Positions 1 through 6,575 of a DNA stretch of 7,035 bases are shown piece after piece. The DNA is from an uncultured Collinsella sp. (GTDB lineage Bacteria; Actinomycetota; Coriobacteriia; Coriobacteriales; Coriobacteriaceae). The stretch covers positions 1-7,035 of the forward strand of contig CABUVF010000114.1 in NCBI GenBank assembly GCA_902494945.1, in the 5' to 3' direction. Position 1 is the stretch's first letter; each line of letters starts with the position of its first letter. The notes beneath the pieces were generated by a model that saw only the letters and a program-made list of their open reading frames with translations, did not search any database and was not told the DNA's origin. The translations under genes were made by a program, and so were the position numbers.

Positions 1-162
1 CCAGGGCGCCACACGCGTGCACAGACTGTCGGTTCGACGAAGAGGCCTCAGCCGTAGCAACGGATTGCCCAGCGAGAGATCGCCACGGGCGGATATTAAA
101 CTGCAAAGACGAGCGTCGGGAAGACACGCCGAGGTCGCCGCGGACGGGTTGATATAGGGAGA

Positions 163-200
163 GGGCCTGACCCCATATCGTTGGGGCCAGGCCCGATTTT
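163..200 (+). terminator. Terminator-like hairpin, + strand
   Basis: GGGCCTG (163-169) pairs with CAGGCCC (188-194), and CCCCA (171-175) pairs with TGGGG (182-186). There is one A/C mismatch and a 6-nt loop. GATTTT follows on the + strand, a short T-tract; the minus side has no T-run. It lies 6-11 bp after the stop codons of the open + frames at the window edge, so it may end a transcript entering from the left. It could instead be part of a dispersed palindromic repeat. Confidence 0.5.
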
Positions 201-245
201 GCCTCTTGACAATGTCCTGCTCATATTAAAAGGAACGTCCCCAAG

Positions 246-276
246 TGCCAACAACGGCAGCGCCGATGTTTTGGCA
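246..276. repeat. Imperfect hairpin just beyond the tyrS stop
   Basis: TGCCAA (246-251) pairs with TTGGCA (271-276), CA with TG, and CGGC (255-258) with GCCG (262-265) around a 3-nt loop. This gives about 12 paired bases with one mismatch and a 2-nt bulge. It lies about 40 nt downstream of the tyrS stop codon on the minus strand. No T-tract follows on either strand, so it is not a standard intrinsic terminator. It might act as a 3' stabiliser or a pause site. An 11-bp direct repeat with one mismatch (CAACGGCAGCG 252-262, CAACGACAGCG 275-285) overlaps it. Confidence 0.35.
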
Positions 277-314
277 ACGACAGCGAGAGAATCGTATTTG
301 GTAAAACCGCGTAA

Positions 315-1526
315 CTAAATAAGCTTGAAGCCCTTGCGCTTGCCTACGGAGAGGGTGTCGCCCAGCTTGAGGGCGCTGGGATCGATGTTATAGCTCTTGG
401 GAGCCACGGCCTTGCCGTTGATCTTGACGCCGCCGCCGTCGATATCGCGACGAGCCTGACCGGCGCTGGCCGAAAGGCCCAGGTCCTTGAGCAGGCCGGC
501 GAGGTAAATCTGGCCCTCGTCGTTGACGGTCAGCTCAACGTGCTTCTCGGGGAAGTCGGCGAGCTGGCCCTCCTTGAACACACGGTCGAACTCGGCCTGG
601 GCCTCGTCGCCGGCGCCGGCGCCGTGGTAGGTATCGCACAGGTCGCGGCCCAAAGCGCGCTTGAGCTCGTAGGGGTCGGCGGAACCGTCGGCCAGGGCGG
701 CGTCGATCTTGTCGACCTCGGCCGGGGCGAGCGAGCTGGCCAGACGATAGTACTTGCCGATCATCTCGTCGGGGATGGACATGGTCTTGCCGAACATATC
801 CTTGGGAGCGTCGGTCAGGCCGATGTAGTTGCCGTAGGACTTGGACATCTTGCGCACGCCGTCGGTACCCTCGAGCAGCGGCATGGTGAGCGCGATCTGC
901 GGTTCCATGCCCATCTTCTCCATGAGCTCACGGCCGGCGAGCAGGTTAAAGAGCTGGTCGGTGCCGCCCATCTCGACGTCGGCCTTGATCTGCACGGAGT
1001 CGAAGGCCTGCATCACGGGGTACAGGAACTCGTGCAGGGCAATCGGCGTCTGGGACTGGTAGCGCTTGGTAAAGTCGTCGCGCTCAAGGATGCGGGCGAC
1101 GGTGAACTTGGAGCACACCTGCAGCAGGCCGGCCAGGTCCATCGACAAGATCCAGTCGCCGTTATGCACGATGGTGGTCTTCTCGGGGTCCAGAATCTTC
1201 ATGGCCTGGCTCACGTAGGTCTCGGCGTTGGCCTCGATCTGCTCCTGCGAAAGCTGCGGACGCGTGGAGTTCTTGCCCGAGGGGTCGCCGATCAGCGCGG
1301 TGCCGTTGCCGATGATGAGGGTGACGTTGTGGCCCAGGTCCTGGAACTGACGCATCTTGCGCAGGGGCACGGCATGGCCCAGGTGCAGGTCGGGGCTGGT
1401 GGGATCGACGCCGAGCTTGATGTTGAGGGGCTCGCCCTTCTCAAGCTTCTTGCGAAGGTCGGCCTCGGGGACGATCTGCGCTGCACCCGAGGTGATGATA
1501 CGCATTTGCTCGTCAACAGACAGCAT
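315..1526 (-). CDS. tyrS: Tyrosyl-tRNA synthetase (TyrS)
   Basis: Class I aminoacyl-tRNA synthetase that activates tyrosine with ATP and loads it onto tRNA-Tyr in the cytoplasm. The 403-residue protein has the class I HIGH motif as HLGH (48-51, in a PTSPDLHLGH context), the tyrosine-pocket segment around Y169, Q173 and D176, the GGTDQ block (187-191), and a perfect KMSKS loop (226-230). An S4-type RNA-binding domain fills about 341-403. Length and motif spacing fit the bacterial TyrS branch of about 400 residues with KMSKS, rather than the shorter-spaced E. coli type with KFGKT. The ATG at 1526 is preceded by AAGGAGG at 7-nt spacing, so the start is secure. The gene lies 96 bp downstream of the U32 gene on the same strand. 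The short leader has no T-box signature, although tyrS is often T-box controlled in Firmicutes. Nothing appears truncated. Confidence 0.97.
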   Translation of the reverse strand: MLSVDEQMRIITSGAAQIVPEADLRKKLEKGEPLNIKLGVDPTSPDLHLGHAVPLRKMRQFQDLGHNVTLIIGNGTALIGDPSGKNSTRPQLSQEQIEANAETYVSQAMKILDPEKTTIVHNGDWILSMDLAGLLQVCSKFTVARILERDDFTKRYQSQTPIALHEFLYPVMQAFDSVQIKADVEMGGTDQLFNLLAGRELMEKMGMEPQIALTMPLLEGTDGVRKMSKSYGNYIGLTDAPKDMFGKTMSIPDEMIGKYYRLASSLAPAEVDKIDAALADGSADPYELKRALGRDLCDTYHGAGAGDEAQAEFDRVFKEGQLADFPEKHVELTVNDEGQIYLAGLLKDLGLSASAGQARRDIDGGGVKINGKAVAPKSYNIDPSALKLGDTLSVGKRKGFKLI

Positions 1527-1533
1527 TGGGTAT

Positions 1534-1540
1534 CCTCCTT
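1534..1540 (-). promoter_or_regulatory. Ribosome binding site of tyrS
   Basis: AAGGAGG on the minus strand ends 7 nt before the ATG at 1526. This near-perfect Shine-Dalgarno fixes the tyrS start. Confidence 0.9.
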
Positions 1541-1547
1541 TTGCTAT

Positions 1548-1574
1548 AGCACCCTCGCCGAAAACGGCGGTGCT
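1548..1574 (-). promoter_or_regulatory. Hairpin in the tyrS leader, next to the RBS
   Basis: Read on the minus strand, AGCACC-GCCG pairs with CGGC-(GAG bulge)-GGTGCT around a TTTT loop, giving 10 base pairs. It ends 7 nt before the AAGGAGG of tyrS. No T-tract follows, so it is not an intrinsic terminator for the upstream U32 gene. It could affect tyrS translation, mark an RNA processing site, or be incidental in GC-rich DNA. Confidence 0.4.
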
Positions 1575-1594
1575 GGAAGTCCATAAACTCTCTT

Positions 1595-1603
1595 ATGATA
1601 ACA
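1595..1603 (-). promoter_or_regulatory. Possible extended -10 promoter for tyrS
   Basis: On the minus strand TGT-TATCAT has the extended -10 form TGn followed by a hexamer matching TATAAT at five of six positions. It sits about 70 nt upstream of the tyrS ATG. I see no good -35 hexamer at 16-18 bp. If it works, the transcript would start near 1588 and carry the hairpin at 1548-1574. TATCAT is also part of a short palindrome, TTATCATAA (1593-1601). Confidence 0.35.
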
Positions 1604-1622
1604 AACTGACGCGACACGGCAC

Positions 1623-3581
1623 TTACGACAGGAAAATCCTCGTCCTGCCGCATGCGTCAATGGCAACTGGCAGACGTGTACCGTCACGCTCGACCAGATA
1701 GCGTACCTGCCGACGACGCAAGCAGTCGCGGCAACGGACCTGTCCCGTCGCATCGGTGGCGCAGACGCCCTCGGCGGTCAGCAGGCAGTGCTCGCACACC
1801 ATGAGCTCGGGGCAATCGGCATCGACAGGGCTCAGAACACCAGGTTCGGCCGTCAGTTCGGCAATACGCTCCGCATCATTGCCGAGCAACTCGGCCGGCA
1901 AGTACACCCGCCCCGCACCGAGTTCGCGCAGCCAGGCAAGCGTGGCCCGATTCGCGCAGAACACCGGCGCCGCCACGTCAAACGTCACGCCCAGCTCGCG
2001 AGCAATCACCACCTGTCCCAGGTTGCGGCAGACGACGCGCCCGGCACGCTGCATCAGCGAGCGGGTCCGGTCAGCGTCACCCGTGCGGCACACCTCGTCA
2101 AGCACCACAACGGTGTCGGACAAATCGAGTTCTCTGCGCGGGTCGGTATCCATCAGCTGCCAAGCAAAAACCATGCGAGCGGGAACCGCGCACTCCACCA
2201 ACTCCGGCGACGCACCGCTATCCACCGCAACGTCCTCAAAGGGCAGCACCTCAACGGCACGCGCAACGGGCGCAATCGCATCCGCCTCGGCCCGCATGCG
2301 CTCCAACACCGCCGCCGTCTGATCCAACACGCCGGCGCTACGAATCAGGTATACCTCGCAGCCCGCGTCCACCTTACGCTTGCAATGCACGACGACGCGC
2401 TTCCCCGCTGCGGCATCCACCGGGCAGGGCACCTGCGGCCAGCGCTTGGGCACATCGGGACGCGCGTCGACACCCGGATAGAACCGAATCTCGAGCGTGT
2501 CACCCGCCGCCACGGCGGCATCGAGCTCAACGGTCACCTCTTCGTGGCCCACAGCGACCAAGCGCCCCACGCGCACGCCCTGGTTAATTGCACGCTCAAA
2601 GCTCATCAGCTCGGCACCCGAACGCCCTCGCAGGTACGCATCGGTAAACCCACGGTTAAACGACCTTCCCAGCTCGCGCTCAAGCTCTTCCACGGCACCG
2701 GGGTCCCACGCGCCGTCGCGCAGCATATCGAGCGCCCGGCGCCAAACCCGCACCACGTTGAATACGTAATCGGGGTTCTTCATGCGCCCCTCGATCTTGA
2801 GCGACGCCACGCCGGTATCTACAAGCTCGGGCAGATGCGCAATACCCAGATAGTCATGCGGACACAGCAGACGATCCCCCTCAACGGCGACAACGCTCTG
2901 TCCCGCCTCGTCCACTAGGTCGTACGCCAGACGGCACGGCTGTGTGCAGTCGCCGCGCATCGCCGATCGTCCACGCCGCAGGGCCGAGAACTCGCACGCC
3001 CCCGAATAGCCGATGCAAATCGCACCGTGGCAGAATACCTCGATGGGCACGCCCGTGGCACAGAGCGCCGCAATCTCGTCGACCGTCAGCTCGCGCGCCG
3101 TCGTCACGCGCTCGACCCCCAACTCATCGGCGGCAAGCCGCACGGCGCCTTCGCTATGAACGCCCGCCTGCGTAGACAGGTGAATCTCGACCCCGGGAAT
3201 CGCCGCGCTCAGCGCGCAGGCCAACCCGGCATCGGCCACAATCAGAGCATCGGCGCCCAGCTCCAGTGCATGAGCTCCCAACGCCACCGCGTCGGACAAC
3301 TCATCGTCAAACACGAACACGTTGAGCGTCACGTACACACGCACGCCATGGGCATGCGCCACGGCGCAGCCGCGCGCAAACTCGTCATCCGTAAAGCCGT
3401 GGGCGCTCACACGGGCGTTAAAGCCGCCCAACCCCGCATAGATGGCATCGGTACCCGCGGCGATAGCCGCAAGCATCTGGTCGAGTCCGCCCGCCGGCGC
3501 CAGCAGCTCGGGCAGCGCCGCACTGACGACATCCAATCCAGTCTCGCATTGTCCGCTCGGCCCCATCGCCCGAATCGCCAT
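1623..3581 (-). CDS. U32 family protein, RlhA/DUF3656 type (probable RNA hydroxylation enzyme)
   Basis: The U32 family was named as peptidases, but characterised members modify RNA: E. coli RlhA makes 5-hydroxycytidine in 23S rRNA, and TrhP starts hydroxylation of tRNA wobble uridine. The N-terminal domain opens with ELLAPAGG near residue 25. The full U32 signature covers 181-199 (E-x-F-C-H-G-A-x-C ... G-x-C-x-x-S), followed by the RGDCTQPCR block. Cysteines 189, 196, 212 and 216 are the usual candidates for an iron-sulfur cluster. A long second half fits DUF3656. A C-terminal Cys-rich module has cysteines at 596, 599, 607, 617, 620 and 644. I start at 3581 because AAGGAG lies 7 nt upstream; that gives 652 residues, almost the length of E. 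coli RlhA. An in-frame ATG at 3608 lacks a good ribosome binding site. The exact RNA substrate cannot be told from sequence. tyrS follows on the same strand, and the PBP gene diverges upstream. Confidence 0.88.
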   Translation of the reverse strand: MAIRAMGPSGQCETGLDVVSAALPELLAPAGGLDQMLAAIAAGTDAIYAGLGGFNARVSAHGFTDDEFARGCAVAHAHGVRVYVTLNVFVFDDELSDAVALGAHALELGADALIVADAGLACALSAAIPGVEIHLSTQAGVHSEGAVRLAADELGVERVTTARELTVDEIAALCATGVPIEVFCHGAICIGYSGACEFSALRRGRSAMRGDCTQPCRLAYDLVDEAGQSVVAVEGDRLLCPHDYLGIAHLPELVDTGVASLKIEGRMKNPDYVFNVVRVWRRALDMLRDGAWDPGAVEELERELGRSFNRGFTDAYLRGRSGAELMSFERAINQGVRVGRLVAVGHEEVTVELDAAVAAGDTLEIRFYPGVDARPDVPKRWPQVPCPVDAAAGKRVVVHCKRKVDAGCEVYLIRSAGVLDQTAAVLERMRAEADAIAPVARAVEVLPFEDVAVDSGASPELVECAVPARMVFAWQLMDTDPRRELDLSDTVVVLDEVCRTGDADRTRSLMQRAGRVVCRNLGQVVIARELGVTFDVAAPVFCANRATLAWLRELGAGRVYLPAELLGNDAERIAELTAEPGVLSPVDADCPELMVCEHCLLTAEGVCATDATGQVRCRDCLRRRQVRYLVERDGTRLPVAIDACGRTRIFLS

Positions 3582-3588
3582 CGACAAA

Positions 3589-3594
3589 CTCCTT
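3589..3594 (-). promoter_or_regulatory. Ribosome binding site deciding the U32 gene start
   Basis: AAGGAG on the minus strand lies 7 nt before the ATG at 3581. The alternative in-frame ATG at 3608 is preceded by CAGAGTG only. This favours the shorter 652-residue protein. Confidence 0.8.
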
Positions 3595-3600
3595 ACCAAG

Positions 3601-3639
3601 GTATGCATTCACTCTGAAAAATGCCGTCTTCCAGCATAC
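3601..3639 (-). promoter_or_regulatory. Inverted repeat in the U32 gene leader
   Basis: GTATGC at 3601-3606 is matched by GCATAC at 3634-3639. Inside it, CTGGAA can pair with TTTCAG (one G-T wobble) when read on the minus strand. The structure lies just upstream of the U32 ribosome binding site, within the 162-bp divergent region. It may be a leader stem or an operator. I could not place a confident promoter for either divergent gene here. Confidence 0.25.
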
Positions 3640-3731
3640 ACGAGGCCTCGCGCGCCCCGTTTGGTTTATCGTGTAATAACTTATGTCCATCCTGCCCCGA
3701 CGGCACATCCACCGTCCGGCACGACATACCT

Positions 3732-3737
3732 GGAGGT
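3732..3737 (+). promoter_or_regulatory. Ribosome binding site deciding the PBP start
   Basis: GGAGGT lies 6 nt before the ATG at 3744. The reading frame stays open upstream to an ATG at 3621, but that extension would put about 40 unlikely residues before the membrane anchor and has no comparable site. Confidence 0.88.
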
Positions 3738-3743
3738 CAATAT

Positions 3744-5948
3744 ATGGGTCCTCGCCAACGACAGGGACACAGCCGTTCAAAGACGCACGCCCTGCCCATA
3801 ATCCTGCTCTCGTTTTTGGGCTTTCTGCTGATTGCGGGCGTGGCGTTTGGCATCGGCATGGTCGGCAACGTCAACCGCTGGCTGTCCGATCTGCCCGACT
3901 ACACCGACGCCAACGCGTATCTGGTGAGCGAGCCCACCGAGATCGTCGACTGCAACGGCAACAAGATCGCGAGCTTCTACACGCAAAACCGCAAATCCAT
4001 CACCAAGGACGAGGTCTCCCCCTACGTGCTGCAGGGCACCGTTGACGTCGAGGACGAGCGCTTCTACGAGCACGGCGGTATCGACCTGTGGGGTATCGCG
4101 CGTGCTGCGGTGGCAACCCTCGGCGGCGGACACGAAGGCGCCTCGACTATCACCCAGCAGCTTGTGCGCAACACCATCCTGCAGGAGGAGCAGTTCGACT
4201 CGACCATTGAGCGTAAGGTGCGCGAGGCCTACATCGCCATCAAGATGGAGGACATGTACTCCAAAGACGAGATCCTCATGATGTACCTCAACACCATCTA
4301 TTACGGCCACGGCGCCTACGGCATCGAGGCCGCAGCCGAGACCTATCTGTCCAAGAGCGCCGCCGACCTCACCCTCAGCGAGGCCGCGCTGCTCATCGGC
4401 CTTCCCAACTCGCCTTCGCAGTACGACCCCACGGTCAATCCCGATCTGGCACTGTCCCGCCGCAACAAGGTTCTCGACAACATGCTGCGCCTGGGCCACA
4501 TCACCCAGGAGGAGCACGATGCCGCACAGGCCGAGCCCATCACCCTCAACGTGACCGAAATCTCGGGCAGCGGCGTCGACGTATACTCGCAGCCCTACTT
4601 TGTCGCCTATGTTAAGCAGCTGCTGGAGCAGGAGTTCTCGACCGACGTGCTCTTTAAGGGCGGCCTGACCGTCAAGACCACCATCGACCCCACGATGCAG
4701 CAGGTGGCAGAGAATGCCGTCCGCGAGCAGCTCGACACGCTCTCGCTTGACGGCCTGGACATGGGCATGGTCGTCGTCGACCCCAAGACCGGCTACATCA
4801 AGTGCATGGTGGGCGGCTACGACTACAACGCCGACGAGAACCACGTAAACCATGCCACGGCCAAGCGTCCCGTCGGCTCCACCTTTAAGGCCTTTACGCT
4901 GGCAACTGCCATCCAAAACGGCATGAACCCCAACGTCACCCTCAACTGCAACTCGCCGCTCAAGGCCAAGGGCACCACAACCGAGGTACAAAACTACGCC
5001 AATCAAAGCTACGGCACCATCACGCTTAAGCAGGCGACGGCATACTCCTCCAACACCGGCTACATCCAGGTGGCGGAAGCCGTCGGCAACAGCAAGATCA
5101 TCTCGCTCGTCAAAAAGCTCGGCATCGACCCCGCCAAGGACAACATCGAGGACGTTCCCGTCATGACGCTCGGCACCGGCTCGATCTCGCCGCTCGAGAT
5201 GGCCGCCGCCTACGCGACGTTTGCCAACGGCGGCTACTATCGCCAGCCGATCGCCATCACCGAGATTGACTCTCGTACCGGTTCGGTGCTGTACCAGCAC
5301 ACCGACAATCCCTCACAGGTGCTTACCGAGGGCGAGGCCGCCGCGGTCACCGATGTTCTGTCCGGCGTCATGAAGGGCAGCGGTACGGGTGCTGCCGGCG
5401 CCCTGAGTGTCAACCAGCCCTATGCCGGCAAGACGGGCACCACCGACAACACCACCAACCTGTGGTTCTGCGGCTATACCCCGCAGCTGGCATGCGCCCT
5501 GTGGACCGGCTATTCCGCGGGCGAGATCCCCATCCAAAAGTACGGCACGGACCTGCTGGGCGACAGCACCAACCTGCCTGTCTTTAAGCGGTTTATGAAC
5601 ACCGTTCTGACCGGTACCGAGCGCGAGGAGTTTGCGACCGGAACGGCGCCCACCTACAAGAACAACAGCGTCTGGAAGTTCTACGGCACCAACAACACCA
5701 AGAAGTCGGAGAACGACGACAAGGACGAGGACGAGGACGAAGAGGAAGAGGAAACCACCACAACGACTACCACGACGACCACGACCACCGAGACCACGGG
5801 CGGCGACACCACCGGCGGCACCGGTACGACCGGTGGCTCGACGGGTGGCTCCACTGGTGGTTCGACCGGCGGCGATGGCGGCACGCCTACGCCTACGCCT
5901 ACGCCCACTCCCGACCCCTCGCCCACGCCTGACGATACGGTCGGCTAA
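3744..5948 (+). CDS. Class A penicillin-binding protein (bifunctional transglycosylase/transpeptidase)
   Basis: Polymerises lipid II into glycan strands and cross-links the stem peptides outside the membrane. The 734-residue protein has a short basic cytoplasmic end and one membrane segment at about 17-38. The GT51 domain spans about 65-265: EDERFYEHGG with catalytic Glu103, GASTITQQLVRN (132-143), RKVREAYIA (157-165), and the KDEIL...YLN...YG block (174-193). The transpeptidase domain spans about 335-620 and is intact: STFK (nucleophile Ser379, Lys382), SSN (435-437) and KTGT (563-566). Residues 655-734 form a low-complexity extracellular tail with an acidic run, 12 threonines, Gly/Ser/Thr repeats and Thr-Pro repeats. 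No PASTA domain is visible. The start at 3744 has a strong GGAGGT. The gene diverges from the U32 gene and ends at its own terminator, so it is probably monocistronic. Assignment to a PBP1A versus other class A subgroup is not possible by eye. Confidence 0.95.
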   Translation: MGPRQRQGHSRSKTHALPIILLSFLGFLLIAGVAFGIGMVGNVNRWLSDLPDYTDANAYLVSEPTEIVDCNGNKIASFYTQNRKSITKDEVSPYVLQGTVDVEDERFYEHGGIDLWGIARAAVATLGGGHEGASTITQQLVRNTILQEEQFDSTIERKVREAYIAIKMEDMYSKDEILMMYLNTIYYGHGAYGIEAAAETYLSKSAADLTLSEAALLIGLPNSPSQYDPTVNPDLALSRRNKVLDNMLRLGHITQEEHDAAQAEPITLNVTEISGSGVDVYSQPYFVAYVKQLLEQEFSTDVLFKGGLTVKTTIDPTMQQVAENAVREQLDTLSLDGLDMGMVVVDPKTGYIKCMVGGYDYNADENHVNHATAKRPVGSTFKAFTLATAIQNGMNPNVTLNCNSPLKAKGTTTEVQNYANQSYGTITLKQATAYSSNTGYIQVAEAVGNSKIISLVKKLGIDPAKDNIEDVPVMTLGTGSISPLEMAAAYATFANGGYYRQPIAITEIDSRTGSVLYQHTDNPSQVLTEGEAAAVTDVLSGVMKGSGTGAAGALSVNQPYAGKTGTTDNTTNLWFCGYTPQLACALWTGYSAGEIPIQKYGTDLLGDSTNLPVFKRFMNTVLTGTEREEFATGTAPTYKNNSVWKFYGTNNTKKSENDDKDEDEDEEEEETTTTTTTTTTTTETTGGDTTGGTGTTGGSTGGSTGGSTGGDGGTPTPTPTPTPDPSPTPDDTVG
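5700..5945 (+). repeat. Low-complexity coding repeats, PBP C-terminal tail
   Basis: Within the PBP gene, a GAC/GAG-rich acidic stretch is followed by 12 Thr codons (5754-5789), three Gly-Gly-Ser-Thr units (5832-5867), and a Thr-Pro run that contains three exact ACGCCT hexamers (5883-5900) plus two degenerate copies. The Thr run mixes ACC, ACA, ACG and ACT, so it is not a pure DNA microsatellite. The unit lengths (3, 6 and 12 nt) would keep the frame if copies were gained or lost. Confidence 0.85.
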
Positions 5949-5970
5949 GAAGTACGCGACTAAAGCCAAC

Positions 5971-6009
5971 AAGGCCCCGAGCAGCTTATTGAACTGCTCG
6001 GGGCCTTTT
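5971..6009 (+). terminator. Intrinsic terminator of the PBP gene
   Basis: AAGGCCCCGAGCAG (5971-5984) pairs perfectly with CTGCTCGGGGCCTT (5994-6007) across a 9-nt loop, and the T-tract ends at 6009. It lies 22 nt after the PBP stop. On the minus strand the stem is followed by TTG rather than a T-run, so it mainly serves the + strand, though it could back up argR termination. Confidence 0.92.
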
Positions 6010-6046
6010 AGTTTGAAGCGACCTGGTGGGCGGTCTTTATACCGGC

Positions 6047-6082
6047 AAACAAAAAGGGGTACCGACCAACGTCGATGCCCCT
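6047..6082 (-). terminator. Intrinsic terminator of argR
   Basis: On the minus strand AGGGGCATCGAC pairs with GTCGGTACCCCT around a GTTG loop (6055-6082), with one A-C mismatch and one G-T wobble, then TTTTTGTTT. It starts about 50 nt downstream of the argR stop and faces the PBP terminator, giving a compact convergent termination zone. Confidence 0.85.
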
Positions 6083-6132
6083 TACAAGCCACTATGTCAG
6101 CGCACACAATGCCGAGCGCACGACCCGCACAC

Positions 6133-6570
6133 CTACTTGCGAGAATTGCTCAACTTATTGATCAGCGCCTCGAGACGCTCGCCGTCCTCGGCCGTCTGGG
6201 CAATAACCAAAATCGTATCGTTGCCGGCAAGCGAGCCAAGCACATCGGGTAACTCTGCCGCATCAACGGCGGCGGCGATGCCGGAAGCCGTGCCAGGCTG
6301 AGCCTTGATCATAACCAGATTATCAGTACGCAGAACGCCCGTTACGAGCTCGGAAACCATACGCTGCAGGTGCAGGTCCTCTGCCAGAACATAGATGCCC
6401 TCAGGGAGCTTACGCAGCCCCATATCGGCAATATCGCGAGAGACAGTCGCCTGCGTGCAATCAAAGCCCATAGCACGGAGCTCATCGACCAGCACGCGCT
6501 GCGTGCGGACATCCTTATTGCGCACAATATCTCTAATGGCATCCTGGCGCCCATTGCGTTTTTTAGCCAT
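6133..6570 (-). CDS. argR: Arginine repressor ArgR
   Basis: Hexameric transcription factor that senses L-arginine and controls arginine synthesis or breakdown genes. The 145-residue protein has an N-terminal winged helix (about 5-70) whose recognition segment TQATVSRDI (39-47) is the family hallmark. The C-terminal oligomerisation and arginine-binding domain (about 75-145) carries GTASGIAAAVD (93-103) and the AGNDTILVI block (115-123). In most family members that block reads GDDT; here the first Asp is Asn117 and Asp118 is kept. I start at the ATG at 6570, preceded by GGAGAGAGGG. An in-frame TTG at 6603 would add 11 residues but is unlikely. The gene has its own terminator, and a palindrome-rich region lies upstream. 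No arg biosynthesis genes are in view, so its targets lie elsewhere. Confidence 0.94.
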   Translation of the reverse strand: MAKKRNGRQDAIRDIVRNKDVRTQRVLVDELRAMGFDCTQATVSRDIADMGLRKLPEGIYVLAEDLHLQRMVSELVTGVLRTDNLVMIKAQPGTASGIAAAVDAAELPDVLGSLAGNDTILVIAQTAEDGERLEALINKLSNSRK

Positions 6571-6575
6571 ACAAA

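Larger units (their letters stand above)
1..314. other. Non-coding or unassigned stretch downstream of tyrS
   Basis: No gene can be supported here. On the + strand two frames are open from the window edge and stop at 150-152 (TGA) and 155-157 (TAG). Their translations are Arg-rich, resemble nothing I recognise, and use rare AGA/AGG codons; the second has only about 63% G/C at third positions, less than expected for this genome. One of them could still be the tail of a gene entering from the left, because a terminator-like hairpin follows at 163-200. The minus strand has open frames too, but none has a convincing start and ribosome binding site. I looked for tRNA structure around the GGTTCGA at 31-37 and found no matching arms. 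The rest of the stretch is described by the two hairpin entries. Confidence 0.5.

Noticed and set aside
27..47. tRNA T-arm suggested by GGTTCGA
   Set aside because: The flanking bases do not form the T stem, and no acceptor, D or anticodon arms can be drawn.
98..224. Short minus-strand open frame starting at the ATG at 224
   Set aside because: About 42 codons, no Shine-Dalgarno, crosses the hairpin at 163-194, and gives a Pro/Arg-rich peptide without features.
206..229. Promoter made of TTGACA (206-211) and TATTAA (224-229)
   Set aside because: The spacer is only 12 bp, and no + strand gene follows in the sense direction.
540..1586. 348-residue open frame antisense to tyrS
   Set aside because: Shadow frame rich in Gly, Leu, Val and His, with no domain. 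It overlaps a complete, clearly functional tyrS.
1788..2918. 376-residue open frame antisense to the U32 gene
   Set aside because: His/Arg/Ala-rich shadow of the U32 coding strand with no recognisable motif.
3621..3743. N-terminal extension of the PBP from the ATG at 3621
   Set aside because: No ribosome binding site there. GGAGGT directly precedes the ATG at 3744, and the usual short basic end plus membrane anchor begins at that start.
3777..5300. 507-residue open frame antisense to the PBP gene
   Set aside because: It mirrors the high-GC coding strand, its translation is low-complexity (Val/Gly/Asp/Leu-rich) without motifs, and the + strand protein has intact GT51 and transpeptidase motifs.
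5883..5912. CRISPR-like short repeats
   Set aside because: The repeats are hexamers in frame within the PBP gene and encode Thr-Pro. There are no spacers or repeat units of CRISPR length.
5313..6107. 264-residue minus frame across the PBP tail and terminator
   Set aside because: Its Arg/Gly-rich and Val/Leu-rich runs are the reverse reading of the PBP repeats, and it reads through the terminator region.
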